This document shows positions 16,401-23,750 of a DNA stretch of 64,000 nucleotides, in pieces. This stretch comes from Blastococcus sp. CT_GayMR20. Lineage in GTDB: Bacteria > Actinomycetota > Actinomycetes > Mycobacteriales > Geodermatophilaceae. The stretch spans positions 13,572 through 77,571 of the forward strand of contig NZ_SPQM01000009.1 of assembly GCF_004570345.1 (NCBI RefSeq). The letters are read 5' to 3'. Position 1 is the first letter of the stretch. The number at the start of each line of letters is the position of its first letter. Made by a program: the position numbers and the translations under genes. The notes under the pieces are model-generated. The model ran no database searches. It was not told where the DNA came from and worked only from the letters and a program-made list of their open reading frames with translations.

Positions 16401-17339
16401 CTCGCCGCGCTCAAGGCGCAGGTCGCACCGACGGCGCGGGCGAGCCTGGCCCGCGCGGCCTCGGACCTCGAGCGGAGCCGCCTCACCGACTGGACGATCG
16501 GCGACCTGCCCCGCACGGTCGAGGTCCAGCGCGGCGGCCACCTCGTGACCGCGTACCCGGCGCTCGTCGACGAGGGGGAGACCGTCGGCATCCGCGTGGT
16601 CGCCACCGAAGCGGAGGCCACCCGGCTCACCTGGCGCGGTGCGCGACGGCTGCTGGTGCTCGTCGCGGGGTCACCGGTCAAGCAGGTGGTCAGGACGCTG
16701 TCCCCCCGCACCAGGCTCGCGCTCCAGTTCAACCCGGACGGTGAGATCCCCGACCTCGTCGCCGACTGCGTGGACGCGGCCGCCGACGAACTGATCGCCG
16801 CCGCCGGCGGTCCGCCGCGCGACGCGGCCGCCTTCGCGGCCCTGGTGGCCGCCGCGAAGACCGACCTGCACCGGCTGACGGTCGACGCCGTGCAGAAGGT
16901 CGAGGCCGTGCTCACCGAGGCCCGCGAGGTGGCGGTCGCCATCGGTGCGGCGCCGGGACGACGGGTGCCCGAGGCGGCGATCGCCGATCTCCGCCGCCAG
17001 ATGGGCGGGCTGCTGCACCGCGGGTTCGTCGCCGCGACCGGGCGGCGCCGGCTGCCCGACGTCGTCCGCTACCTGAAGGCCATGCGGTACCGGCTGGACA
17101 AGCTGCCGGCCAACGCCGCCCGCGACGAGCTCTGGATGCGGCAGGTCACCGCCGTGACGGCCGAGTACGACCAGCTGCGGGCGCAGGTGCCCTCCACCGG
17201 TGGGCCCGACGACCCCGTGGCCCGCATCCGCTGGATGATCGAGGAGCTGCGCGTCGGACTCTTCGCCCAGGGCATCGGCACTCCGCGGCCGATCTCCGAG
17301 CAGCGGGTCTACAAGGCGATCGACCAGCTCATCGCCTGA
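13401..17339 (+). CDS. hrpA: ATP-dependent RNA helicase HrpA (DEAH box)
   Basis: A 1312-aa DEAH-box helicase of the size expected for bacterial HrpA (about 1300). Motif I is G100-E-T-G-S-G-K-T-T; motif II is D197-E-A-H, followed by ERSLNIDFLLGYL; motif III is S229-A-T. Motif VI appears as QRSGRCGRLGPG with the downstream IAIRLYTE. The HA2/OB-fold regions and the long HrpA-specific C-terminal domain (DUF3418-type) follow. In E. coli, HrpA has been linked to rescue of stalled ribosomes and mRNA processing; here the role is inferred by homology. The GTG start at 13401 is the first in frame that retains the N-terminal helices; GGAGAGGAA lies 14 nt upstream, rather far. Divergent from marR. Copy at 33091-37029. 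Confidence 0.95.
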   Translation: MSASHSDPVGDLRARLPELTLADEHRLRRRLDGLRTTRDPHARERQRERIAADVATAEARIARRRAAVPVISYPDELPVSRRREDIAAALRDAQVVVVAGETGSGKTTQLPKIALELGRGVRGRIGHTQPRRIAARSVAERIAEELDTPLGDVVGFKMRFSDNVSDGTLVKLMTDGVLLAEIAHDRLLRQYDTIILDEAHERSLNIDFLLGYLAQLLPRRPDLKLVITSATIDVERVAAHFAGAPVVEVSGRTYPVEVRYRPVVDPDDEDADPDRDQVSAIVDAVDELVAEGPGDILVFLAGEREIRDTQDALGERALPFTEIVPLYSRLSAANQHKVFAPHSGRRVVLATNVAETSLTVPGIRYVIDPGTARISRYSHRTKVQRLPIEAVSQASARQRSGRCGRLGPGIAIRLYTEADFEARPEFTDPEILRTNLASVLLQMAALDLGDVEDFPFVDPPDRRAVADGLALLEELHALDEHGKLTATGRALAALPLDPRMARMVVEANERGVLEEVLVIAAGLTIQDPRERPSEHQQAADQLHARFADETSDFLALLNLWRYLGEQQDALSGNQFRRTVKREFLHYLRIREWQDLHGQLRGTARRLGMTLGEPAAEPDEKGIHAALLAGLLSHVGMQAEPAKGDKKPSREYLGTRNTRFVIAPGTPLAKKPPRWVVAAELVETSRLFARTVARIDPETVERLAGHLVKRQYSEPRWDAKRGSVVATERVTLYGLPLVVGRRVQYGSIDPVISRELFIRHALVEGEWTTHHRFWADNQRAIEQVAALEERARRRDIRVDEETLFELYDARLPADVVSTRHFDRWWKTARRDRPDLLSFTPEMLTNAAAAGQVRVEDYPDEVELSQGLTLPLSYAFAPGAAEDGVTVDVPLAVLDGVAQRTSGESLAFTVPGLREELVTALLRTLPKQVRRGLVPIPDRVREVLPHVDPGEPLLPALERELRRATAVTIPPDAWAPDQVPDYLRATFRVLDDQQRPLAVGKDLAALKAQVAPTARASLARAASDLERSRLTDWTIGDLPRTVEVQRGGHLVTAYPALVDEGETVGIRVVATEAEATRLTWRGARRLLVLVAGSPVKQVVRTLSPRTRLALQFNPDGEIPDLVADCVDAAADELIAAAGGPPRDAAAFAALVAAAKTDLHRLTVDAVQKVEAVLTEAREVAVAIGAAPGRRVPEAAIADLRRQMGGLLHRGFVAATGRRRLPDVVRYLKAMRYRLDKLPANAARDELWMRQVTAVTAEYDQLRAQVPSTGGPDDPVARIRWMIEELRVGLFAQGIGTPRPISEQRVYKAIDQLIA

Positions 17340-17398
17340 GGGCTGTCCCAGCGCGGGACGGAGCGCGACCATGGACCTCCCCACCGAGGGGAGGAGTC

Positions 17399-18031
17399 GT
17401 GGACACCGTCGCCCGCTGGGCCGGCGCATGCTGGATCGCCGCCGGGGTGCTCTTCCTGTCCGAGCTGGTGCATCCGAACGCCCTCGACATCGGCTTCGCG
17501 GAGGCCTCCCGCCAGTGGGTGTGGCCGGCGCTGCACGTCGCGCTGGTCCTCGCCGGGATCCTGACCGTCCTCGGCCTGGCCGGACTGATCGCCACGTACG
17601 GATCGAGGCTCGGGAACCTCGGGCTGTGCGGAGCCGTGCTGGCGGTGCCGGGCGTCGTGGTCGCCGCGGGGCTCTTCCTCGCCGAGGCGTTCCTCTTCCC
17701 GGGTATCGCGCGAGAGCACCCCGAGCTGCTGGACCTGGGGGGACCGCTGCTCGGATCCGTGGGTCTGCGCTCCACGGGGGCGCTCGCGGGGCTGTGGTTC
17801 CTCGGCCTGGTCCTCATGGGGCTCGCGGTCGAACGGGCCCGCGTCCTGCCACGCGGCGCCGGCATCCTGCTCGCCGTCGGCACGGTGCTGTTCGCCGCCC
17901 TGGAGGGGCCGTTCCTGCCGGTCGCCGGGAAGGTGGCCGTCGTCATCTTCGCCGCCGCCCACATCCGCCTCGGGCTGGCGCTCGCCTCCCGGCGCTCCTC
18001 CGCCGCGGCGGAGACCCGGCTCGCCGCGTGA
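17399..18031 (+). CDS. Hypothetical multi-spanning membrane protein (210 aa)
   Basis: The protein has about six hydrophobic segments separated by short loops, with an N-terminal WIAAGVLFLSELVHPNAL helix and a basic tail. The first segments look like a DUF4386-type or DoxX-like small membrane protein, but I cannot place it firmly. The GTG start at 17399 has a strong GAGGGGAGGA ribosome site. It lies 59 bp after hrpA on the same strand and could be co-transcribed with it. Its stop is only 8 bp from the convergent HTH gene. Copy at 32399-33031. Confidence 0.6.
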   Translation: MDTVARWAGACWIAAGVLFLSELVHPNALDIGFAEASRQWVWPALHVALVLAGILTVLGLAGLIATYGSRLGNLGLCGAVLAVPGVVVAAGLFLAEAFLFPGIAREHPELLDLGGPLLGSVGLRSTGALAGLWFLGLVLMGLAVERARVLPRGAGILLAVGTVLFAALEGPFLPVAGKVAVVIFAAAHIRLGLALASRRSSAAAETRLAA

Positions 18032-18039
18032 CGGGACCT

Positions 18040-18423
18040 TCAGTCGCCGGTCGGCGCGGACGCGGCGTCCTGCTCCTTCAGCAGGGCCGAGATGCGCTGC
18101 CGGGTCACGCCGAACAGCGCAGCGATCCGGTTGATGCTGATCTGCTCGGCCTGCAGGGCAGCCGCCTGCTCGCGGCGCCAGGAGTGACCGGCGGTGGCGA
18201 GCGAGGACAGGACCGTCGAGATCCGTTCCACGATGAGCGGGCGCGACTCCGTGGTCACGATCTCCAGCCAGGGCCCGCCGGACCGTCGGTGCTCGAGGAG
18301 CTTCTCGGCGCGCGTCCGTGCCTGCTCGAGCTCGCCGACGCACCGGTCGAGCTCCCGCACGAGGTCGGCGAGGGCGCGCTCAGCGGCGTCCCCGGAGGGA
18401 CCATTCTGCGGCTCCGCGCTCAC
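18040..18423 (-). CDS. Small HTH DNA-binding protein next to a periodic repeat array
   Basis: A 127-aa protein. Residues 15-50 form a helical, coiled-coil-like segment (ALADLVRELDRCVGELEQAR). A C-terminal helix-turn-helix follows (AEQISINRIAALFGVTRQRI, then SALLK), then a short disordered tail. The GTG start at 18423 has GGAGAG upstream. The 16-bp-spaced repeats at 18466-18545 lie directly upstream in its promoter region, so autoregulation through those sites is likely but unproven. No effector domain is visible. Divergent from the RsbW-like ATPase gene, which the same array could also control. Copy at 32007-32390. Confidence 0.7.
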   Translation of the reverse strand: MSAEPQNGPSGDAAERALADLVRELDRCVGELEQARTRAEKLLEHRRSGGPWLEIVTTESRPLIVERISTVLSSLATAGHSWRREQAAALQAEQISINRIAALFGVTRQRISALLKEQDAASAPTGD

Positions 18424-18465
18424 GACGGTCTCTCCTCTGCCAGGGCTCGAGTCGGTTGCACACTA

Positions 18466-18545
18466 CCTTATTCAACGGCTATTGCATGCAATGGTTGTGA
18501 CATGCAACAGGCATGACATGCAACCCCCCTTGCATGACGTCATCA
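18466..18545. repeat. Iteron-like array, 16-bp period, consensus core CATGCAAC
   Basis: Units begin at 18482, 18498 and 18514 and share CATGCAA at 18485, 18501 and 18517, exactly 16 bp apart. A fourth unit at 18530 carries the inverted core TTGCATG and runs into TGACGTCA. A degenerate unit (ATTCAAC) precedes them at 18466. The first unit is itself a perfect 12-bp palindrome, ATTGCATGCAAT (18481-18492). The array lies in the divergent intergenic region between the HTH gene (18040-18423) and the RsbW-like gene, where a multimeric operator would be expected. Copy at 31885-31964. Confidence 0.8.
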
Positions 18546-18656
18546 CTCCGTGTTTAGTTGCGCACAACGGAAAGGCGCGGCACCGGCCGCCTGGACGACC
18601 ACATCGACGTGGGCGCCCTCTTCCCGCCCCACCGGAAGAACGGAAGCCCCGCCCTG

Positions 18657-19046
18657 ATGTCCAGCCGCACCGCGTCCATCGACCTTCCCTCGATCCCGCC
18701 CAGCGTGCCCGTGTCCCGTCACCTGGTCCTGGAGCTGCTGCGCGCGTGGGACGTCCCGCACGACCGCGAGGACGCGGCGCTGCTGGTCACCGAGCTCGTC
18801 TCCAACGTCGTCGACCACGTCGGCGGCGACTCGACGCTCACGCTGGAGGTCGGGGTGGCGGAGGATTGGTTGCGCATCGCCGTCATCGACGGATCCTCCG
18901 TGCGCCCCGTCGTCCAGCAGCTCTCGCTGGACCGGCCACGGGGCCGCGGCATGCGGATGGTGCAGGCGATCGCGGACCGCTGGGGGGCCGAGGACCACCG
19001 TGGCGGCAAGCGGGTGTGGTTCGAGCTTCGCCCGCCGCTCGACTGA
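18657..19046 (+). CDS. RsbW-like ATP-binding protein (HATPase_c_2, anti-sigma-type)
   Basis: A 129-aa GHKL ATPase domain standing alone. The N-box reads LLVTELVSNVVDHV; the G1 box is IAVIDGSS; the G2-like loop is RGRGMRMVQAIADRWG. This architecture is typical of serine kinase/anti-sigma proteins and of the very common actinobacterial single-domain ATP-binding regulators of PP2C/STAS signalling cascades. No sigma factor, STAS antagonist or PP2C phosphatase lies beside it, so its partner is unknown. The frame is open further upstream to a TTG at 18558; the ATG at 18657 is preferred because conserved sequence begins just after it. Copy at 31384-31773. Confidence 0.8.
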   Translation: MSSRTASIDLPSIPPSVPVSRHLVLELLRAWDVPHDREDAALLVTELVSNVVDHVGGDSTLTLEVGVAEDWLRIAVIDGSSVRPVVQQLSLDRPRGRGMRMVQAIADRWGAEDHRGGKRVWFELRPPLD

Positions 19047-19120
19047 GGCGAGGGTTTGCCGCCGGGGCCGACCGGGGACGGCTGGGGGGACTCTGATCAG
19101 CGACGAGAGGGGACTGCACG

Positions 19121-19291
19121 ATGAGCGAGCCCACCGGTTCGACCCACGCCGCCGGCGAGGGCCTGTCCGACGAGGAGATGGTCGAGACCGTCGCCGGTCA
19201 GACCGACAGCGCCTCGGAGAACGCCGACACGGCCGGCAAGGACTGGAACGGCGACCCGAGCGACGCTCCGGCACCGACCGACCAGGCCTGA
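19121..19291 (+). CDS. Small acidic protein (56 aa), function unknown
   Basis: A short gene with a GAGAGGGG ribosome site 7 nt before the ATG. The product is highly acidic and rich in Ser, Thr, Ala and Asp (contains GLSDEEMVETVAGQTDSASE), without Cys or a hydrophobic segment, so it is probably disordered. It lies 74 bp after the RsbW-like gene on the same strand. I do not recognise the family. Copy at 31139-31309. Confidence 0.6.
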   Translation: MSEPTGSTHAAGEGLSDEEMVETVAGQTDSASENADTAGKDWNGDPSDAPAPTDQA

Positions 19292-19357
19292 GGGCGCGGC
19301 GCCGTCCCGACCGGTGCAGCCCGGACGGGACGGTGCCGGCGCTGACAGACTGCGCCG

Positions 19358-20722
19358 GTGAGCACGGAGAATCCGGTCACGGCTGCCCCTCCTGCCCGGG
19401 TGCCGTCCGCTGCCCTGCGCCCTGCGCGCACCGTCGTCCGCTGGGCGGTGCGTCACGGGTTGCCCGCCGTCTACCTCGAGCGCGGCGCCCGCCACGGTGA
19501 ACCGCTCGGCCGGCTGCTCCGCGACGGCGGGGTGCGCAACGAGCCTCACGCCCTCTACGAGCAGCTTCGCGCCCGCGGCCCCTTGACGACCGGCAGCCTC
19601 GGCCCGGTGACGACATCGCACCCGGTCGCCGGGGAAGTCCTCCGCTCGGACCGCTTCGGTGTCGGCTGGCACTGGTCCGCGGCCCCGGCACCGATCCGCT
19701 GGGCACTGCGGTTCGGCGACGACCCGGACGCGACCGGGGTCGCGGAGCCACCGTCCATGCTCGTCGTGGACCCACCGGACCACACCCGCTTCCGGCGGCT
19801 GGTGAACCGGGCCTTCACCCCGCGGGCGACCGCCGCCTTCGAGCCCGCCGTCCGGCGCACCGCGGATGCGCTGCTCGACGCCCTCGAACTGCGGTCGGCT
19901 GGTGTCGACGGCGAGGTGGACCTCGTCGAGACGTACGCCGCACAGCTGCCCGTCCTCGTCATCGCCGACCTGCTGGGCGTGCCCGCCGAGCGCCGGGTCG
20001 ACTTCCTGCGGTGGGGCGCCGCCGCGGCCGCGACGCTGGACCCCGGCCTCCCCTTCCGCCGGTACGTGGCGTCCGAACGCGCCCTGCGGGCGATGCACGC
20101 CTTCCTCCGGGGGCACTTCGCCCGGTTGCGTCGGGACCCGGGCGAGGACCTGGTCAGCCGGCTGGTCGGTCTTCCCGAGGAGGAGGCGTTGACCGAGCGC
20201 GAGCTGCACGCGACCGTGATGCTGCTCCTGGGGGCCGGCTTCGAGACGACGATGAACCTGCTCGGCAACGCTGTCGTGCTGCTGGACGCCCACCGCGACC
20301 AGTGGGACGCCCTGCGGGCCGACCCCACCGGCTGGGACGGGGCGGTGGAGGAGGTCCTGCGCCACGACAGCCCGGTGCAGATCACCGGCCGGACCGCCAA
20401 GGACGACGTCGAGCTGGCGGGCCGCCACGTGCGCGCGGGCGCCCGGGTGACGGTGCTGCTCGGCGCCGCCAACCGCGACCCGGAGGTCTTCCCCGACCCG
20501 GCCCGGTTCGACATCGGCCGCGCCAATGCCCGTGACCACCTCGCCTTCTCGGCCGGGATCCACTACTGCGTCGGTGCCGGCCTGGCCCGGATGGAGGCCA
20601 CGATCGGCCTGCGTGCGCTCACCGAGCGGTTCCCGAGGCTGCGGGTCAGCGGCCGCCCGGTGCGCCGGGACCTGCAGACACTGCGCGGCTTCGAGGTCCT
20701 CCCCGTCAGCCTGCGGGGGTGA
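19358..20722 (+). CDS. Cytochrome P450
   Basis: A 454-aa soluble bacterial P450 monooxygenase with all hallmark motifs. The I-helix is A293-G-F-E-T-T298 (oxygen activation), the K-helix is E331-E-V-L-R335, and the haem-binding loop is FSAGIHYCVG with C404 as thiolate ligand. The VVDPPDHTRFRRLVNRAFTP segment is the conserved C-helix region. Substrate is not predictable. It has an N-terminal extension of about 60 residues compared with typical CYPs. No ferredoxin or reductase gene is adjacent. GTG start at 19358; the last 17 bp overlap the convergent cysN gene. Copy at 29708-31072. Confidence 0.95.
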   Translation: MSTENPVTAAPPARVPSAALRPARTVVRWAVRHGLPAVYLERGARHGEPLGRLLRDGGVRNEPHALYEQLRARGPLTTGSLGPVTTSHPVAGEVLRSDRFGVGWHWSAAPAPIRWALRFGDDPDATGVAEPPSMLVVDPPDHTRFRRLVNRAFTPRATAAFEPAVRRTADALLDALELRSAGVDGEVDLVETYAAQLPVLVIADLLGVPAERRVDFLRWGAAAAATLDPGLPFRRYVASERALRAMHAFLRGHFARLRRDPGEDLVSRLVGLPEEEALTERELHATVMLLLGAGFETTMNLLGNAVVLLDAHRDQWDALRADPTGWDGAVEEVLRHDSPVQITGRTAKDDVELAGRHVRAGARVTVLLGAANRDPEVFPDPARFDIGRANARDHLAFSAGIHYCVGAGLARMEATIGLRALTERFPRLRVSGRPVRRDLQTLRGFEVLPVSLRG

Positions 20723-22007
20723 GCATCCCGGCGCCGACCGTGGCGTTGGTCGCCTCGTCGATCAGGATGAAGCGACCGGTGACCCGGTTGCGGGTGTAGT
20801 CGTCGACGAACAGCGGCTGGGTGACCCTCAACTTCACGCGCCCGATGTCGTTGAGCCCGAGCTCGCCGGCGTCGGGGTCGCGGTGCAGCGTGTTCACGTC
20901 CAGCCGGTAGGCCAGTTCCTTGACCATCCCGCGGACCGTCCGCGTCGTGTGCTTGATCGCGATCCGCTGCCGCGGCCGCAGCGGCTCGTCGGCCATCCAG
21001 CAGACCAGCGCGTCGACGTCCTGGGTGGCGACGGGTGCGTTGGCGGGCCGGCAGATCAGGTCGCCCCGGGAGACGTCGACGTCGTCCTCGAGCCGGACGG
21101 TGACCGCCATGGGCGGGAAGGCCTCGTCCACGGGGCCGCGGGGGCCGTCGATCCCGGCGATCCGGGTGGTCAGGCCGCTGGGCAGCACCTGCACCTCGTC
21201 GCCGGGGCGGAGCACACCGCTGGCCACCGTGCCGGCGTAACCGCGGTAGTCGTGGAACGCGTCCGACTGCGGGCGGATGACGTACTGCACCGGGAAGCGT
21301 GGGTCGACCAGGTTGCGGTCGCTGGCGACGTGCACGTGCTCGAGGTGGTGCAGCAGCGTCGTCCCCTCGTACCAGGGGGTGTTCGGCGAGTGGGTGACCA
21401 CGTTGTCGCCGTTCAGCGCCGAGATGGGGACGACGGTGAGGTCGGGGATGTTCAGCTTGGCGGCGAAGGCGCTGAACTCGTCGCGGATCTGCTCGTAGAC
21501 GTCCTCGGACCAGTCGACGAGGTCCATCTTGTTGACCGCCACGACCAGGTGGGGCACGCGCAGCAGCGAGGCGAGGAACGCGTGCCGGCGGCTCTGCTCC
21601 AGCATTCCCTTGCGGGCGTCGACCAGGACGATCGCCAGGTCGGCGGTGGAGGCCCCGGTGACCATGTTCCGCGTGTACTGCACGTGGCCCGGGGTGTCGG
21701 CGAGGATGAACGTGCGCCGCGGCGTGCTGAAGTACCGGTAGGCGACGTCGATCGTGATGCCCTGCTCGCGCTCGGCGCGCAGCCCGTCGGTCAGCAGCGC
21801 GAGGTCGACGTAGTCGCCCTTGCTCGCGCGCTCGACCGCCTCGTACTGGTCCTCGAAGATCGCCTTGCTGTCGTAGAGCAGCCGGCCGATCAGCGTGCTC
21901 TTGCCGTCGTCGACGGACCCGGCGGTGGCGATCCGGAGGATGTCCTTGCGTGCGAGCACCCTGTCGTGCGCCTGCTCGGCGAGCGGTGAGTGCAGTGGGA
22001 CCGCCAT
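20706..22007 (-). CDS. cysN: Sulfate adenylyltransferase subunit 1 (GTPase subunit)
   Basis: A 433-aa elongation-factor-like GTPase that drives ATP + sulfate to adenylylsulfate (APS) together with CysD in assimilatory sulfate reduction. G1 is G30-S-V-D-D-G-K-S-T, G3 is D104-T-P-G-H and G4 is N159-K-M-D; two beta-barrel domains follow. The length shows that no C-terminal APS kinase (CysC) domain is fused, unlike the longer NodQ/CysNC forms. The ATG overlaps the cysD stop by one base (TGATG), so expression is coupled. The 3' end overlaps the convergent P450 gene. Copy at 28423-29724. Confidence 0.96.
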   Translation of the reverse strand: MAVPLHSPLAEQAHDRVLARKDILRIATAGSVDDGKSTLIGRLLYDSKAIFEDQYEAVERASKGDYVDLALLTDGLRAEREQGITIDVAYRYFSTPRRTFILADTPGHVQYTRNMVTGASTADLAIVLVDARKGMLEQSRRHAFLASLLRVPHLVVAVNKMDLVDWSEDVYEQIRDEFSAFAAKLNIPDLTVVPISALNGDNVVTHSPNTPWYEGTTLLHHLEHVHVASDRNLVDPRFPVQYVIRPQSDAFHDYRGYAGTVASGVLRPGDEVQVLPSGLTTRIAGIDGPRGPVDEAFPPMAVTVRLEDDVDVSRGDLICRPANAPVATQDVDALVCWMADEPLRPRQRIAIKHTTRTVRGMVKELAYRLDVNTLHRDPDAGELGLNDIGRVKLRVTQPLFVDDYTRNRVTGRFILIDEATNATVGAGMLTPAG

Positions 22008-22927
22008 CAGAAGTAGCCCTCCTTCTTCCGGTCCTCCATGGCGGCGTCGCTGACCTTGTCGTCCCCACGGGTGGCGCCGCGCTCGGTCATGCGGGTCACC
22101 GCGATCTCGGCGATGACCTCCTCGACGGTGGTCGCCTCCGACAGGACCGCGGCGGTCAGGTTGGCGTCGCCCACGGTGCGGTAGCGGACGGTCTCCCGGC
22201 GGACCTGCTCGCCGTCCTTCGGCCGGATGAACTCGTTGACCGCGTAGAGCATCCCCTGTCGCTCGACGACGTCGCGTTCCTGCGCGAGGTACAGCGGGGG
22301 GATCGCGACGTTCTCGCGGAGGATGTACTGCCAGATGTCGAGCTCGGTCCAGTTCGACAGCGGGAAGACCCGGATCGACTCGCCGAGGTGGATCCGGCCG
22401 TTGTAGAGGTCCCAGATCTCCGGGCGCTGGTTCTTCGGGTCCCACTGGCCGAACTCGTCGCGGAAGGAGAACACCCGCTCCTTCGCCCGCGCCTTGTCCT
22501 CGTCGCGCCGTGCGCCGCCGAACAGGGCCGTGAACCCGTGCTCCTCCACCGCGTCGAGCAGCACAGGCGTCTGGATGCGGTTGCGGGAGCCGTTGGGCTC
22601 CTCCTTGACCGTGCCGGCGGCGATGGCGTCCGGAACGGAGGCGACGATCAGCTGGACGCCGAGCTCGGCCACCCGCTTGTCGCGGAACTCCAGCACGTCG
22701 GGGAAGTTCAGCCCGGTGTCCACGTGCATCACCGGGAACGGGATGCGGGCCGGGGCGAAGGCCTTGCGGGCCAGCTCCAGCATCACGATGGAGTCCTTGC
22801 CGCCGGAGAAGAGCAGCACGGGGCGCTCCAGCTCGGCCACGACCTCGCGGATCACGTGGATGGACTCGGCCTCGAGCGTCTCGAGCTGGCTCAGCCGGTA
22901 GTCGGGCAGCGTTACCGAACTGGTCAT
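22007..22927 (-). CDS. cysD: Sulfate adenylyltransferase subunit 2 (PP-loop subunit)
   Basis: A 306-aa N-type ATP pyrophosphatase. The PP-loop is S41-G-G-K-D-S46, followed by the family-typical MHVDTGLNFPDVLEFRD and GGARRDEDKARAKERVFSFR; the C-terminus ends in DRKKEGYF as in other CysD proteins. It forms the adenylyltransferase heterodimer with CysN, encoded immediately downstream with a one-base overlap. A SigR-type promoter lies 49-75 bases upstream of the start (22976-23002). Copy at 27503-28423. Confidence 0.97.
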   Translation of the reverse strand: MTSSVTLPDYRLSQLETLEAESIHVIREVVAELERPVLLFSGGKDSIVMLELARKAFAPARIPFPVMHVDTGLNFPDVLEFRDKRVAELGVQLIVASVPDAIAAGTVKEEPNGSRNRIQTPVLLDAVEEHGFTALFGGARRDEDKARAKERVFSFRDEFGQWDPKNQRPEIWDLYNGRIHLGESIRVFPLSNWTELDIWQYILRENVAIPPLYLAQERDVVERQGMLYAVNEFIRPKDGEQVRRETVRYRTVGDANLTAAVLSEATTVEEVIAEIAVTRMTERGATRGDDKVSDAAMEDRKKEGYF

Positions 22928-22975
22928 GCGCGGGGGGCTCCGGAGGTTCGACGGCAGTGCTCGGCCATGACGGCC

Positions 22976-23002
22976 AACCGCATCGGACTGGTGCGGATTC
23001 CC
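22976..23002 (-). promoter_or_regulatory. SigR-type (thiol-stress) promoter for cysDN
   Basis: On the minus strand GGGAAT (22997-23002) is followed by exactly 18 nt and GTT (22976-22978), matching the known actinobacterial SigR/SigH consensus GGAAT-N18-GTT. It lies in the 87-bp gap between cysQ and cysD. Control of sulfur assimilation by a disulfide-stress sigma factor would be physiologically sensible. Copy at 27428-27454. Confidence 0.5.
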
Positions 23003-23014
23003 GACCAGTGTCCG

Positions 23015-23749
23015 CTATGACGAAGACCGCACCGCAGCCAGGATCGGTTCGGCCAGCTCCGGGCGGCAGACCACCAGGTCAGGCAGCCACGGATCGGGGT
23101 CGTTGTAGACCAGCGGGGTGCCGTCGAGTCGGCAGGTGGTGAGCCCGGCGGCACGCGCGACGGCGACCGGGGCCGCGGAGTCCCACTGGTACATGCCGCC
23201 GGCGTGCACGTAGGCGTCGACCTCGCCGCGGGCGACGGCCACGGTCTTGTAACCGGCGGAGCCGAGGGGGACGAGGTCGCCGTCGAGGGCAGCCGCGACT
23301 GCGTCGGCCTCGGCCGGGGGCCGGGTGCGGCTGACGGCGATGCGTGGCCGGGCGGCCGGGACCGCCGGGGGGACCGGCACCGCCGGGTCGGTCAGCAGGA
23401 TCTCTCCGAGCGCCGGCAGGGCCACGGCGGCCGCGGCCAGCTCGCCGCCGGCCCAGAGGGCCACGTGCACCGCCCAGTCGTGGCGGCCGTCCCCGTACTC
23501 CCGGGTGCCGTCGAGCGGGTCGACGATCCAGACCCGGTCCGCGGTGAGCCGGCGCCGGTCGTCGACCGCCTCCTCGCTGAACACGGCGTCGTCCGGCCGT
23601 TCCTCCGACAGGACGGCGAGGATCGCTTCCTGTGCCGCGGCGTCCCCGGCGTCCCCGAGCGCACCGCCGGTCATCTTCCCGCCGCGCAGTTCCAGCAGGA
23701 CGGCCGCGGCGGCCCGGGCCGCCTCCCCGGCGACGGTGACGTCGTCCAC
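23015..23749 (-). CDS. cysQ: 3'(2'),5'-bisphosphate nucleotidase, inositol-monophosphatase family
   Basis: A 244-aa Mg-dependent phosphatase of the CysQ/IMPase superfamily. The metal-binding motif is WIVDPLDGTREY (D-P-L-D-G-T), the upstream Glu pair lies in VFSEEAVDD, and the C-terminal motif is QWDSAAPVAVARAAG (W-D-x-A-A-P). It would remove the by-product PAP formed in PAPS-dependent steps, which fits its place directly before cysDN. An inositol or other sugar phosphatase is the alternative. GTG start at 23749, one base after the stop of the thioesterase gene. Copy at 26681-27415. Confidence 0.9.
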   Translation of the reverse strand: MDDVTVAGEAARAAAAVLLELRGGKMTGGALGDAGDAAAQEAILAVLSEERPDDAVFSEEAVDDRRRLTADRVWIVDPLDGTREYGDGRHDWAVHVALWAGGELAAAAVALPALGEILLTDPAVPVPPAVPAARPRIAVSRTRPPAEADAVAAALDGDLVPLGSAGYKTVAVARGEVDAYVHAGGMYQWDSAAPVAVARAAGLTTCRLDGTPLVYNDPDPWLPDLVVCRPELAEPILAAVRSSS

Positions 23750-23750
23750 G

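Noticed and set aside
13302..16541. A 1079-codon open frame antisense to hrpA
   Set aside because: Typical shadow of a very GC-rich gene; the hrpA frame has all helicase motifs while this one is low-complexity with no start signals. Mirror at 33889-37128 likewise rejected.
18466..18545. Iteron array as a plasmid replication origin
   Set aside because: There is no Rep, ParA or AT-rich stretch nearby and the surroundings are chromosomal housekeeping genes; a regulatory operator is more likely.
18466..18545. Short CRISPR-like array
   Set aside because: The repeat core is only 7-11 nt with a 16-bp period, with no unique spacers of normal length and no cas genes anywhere in the window.
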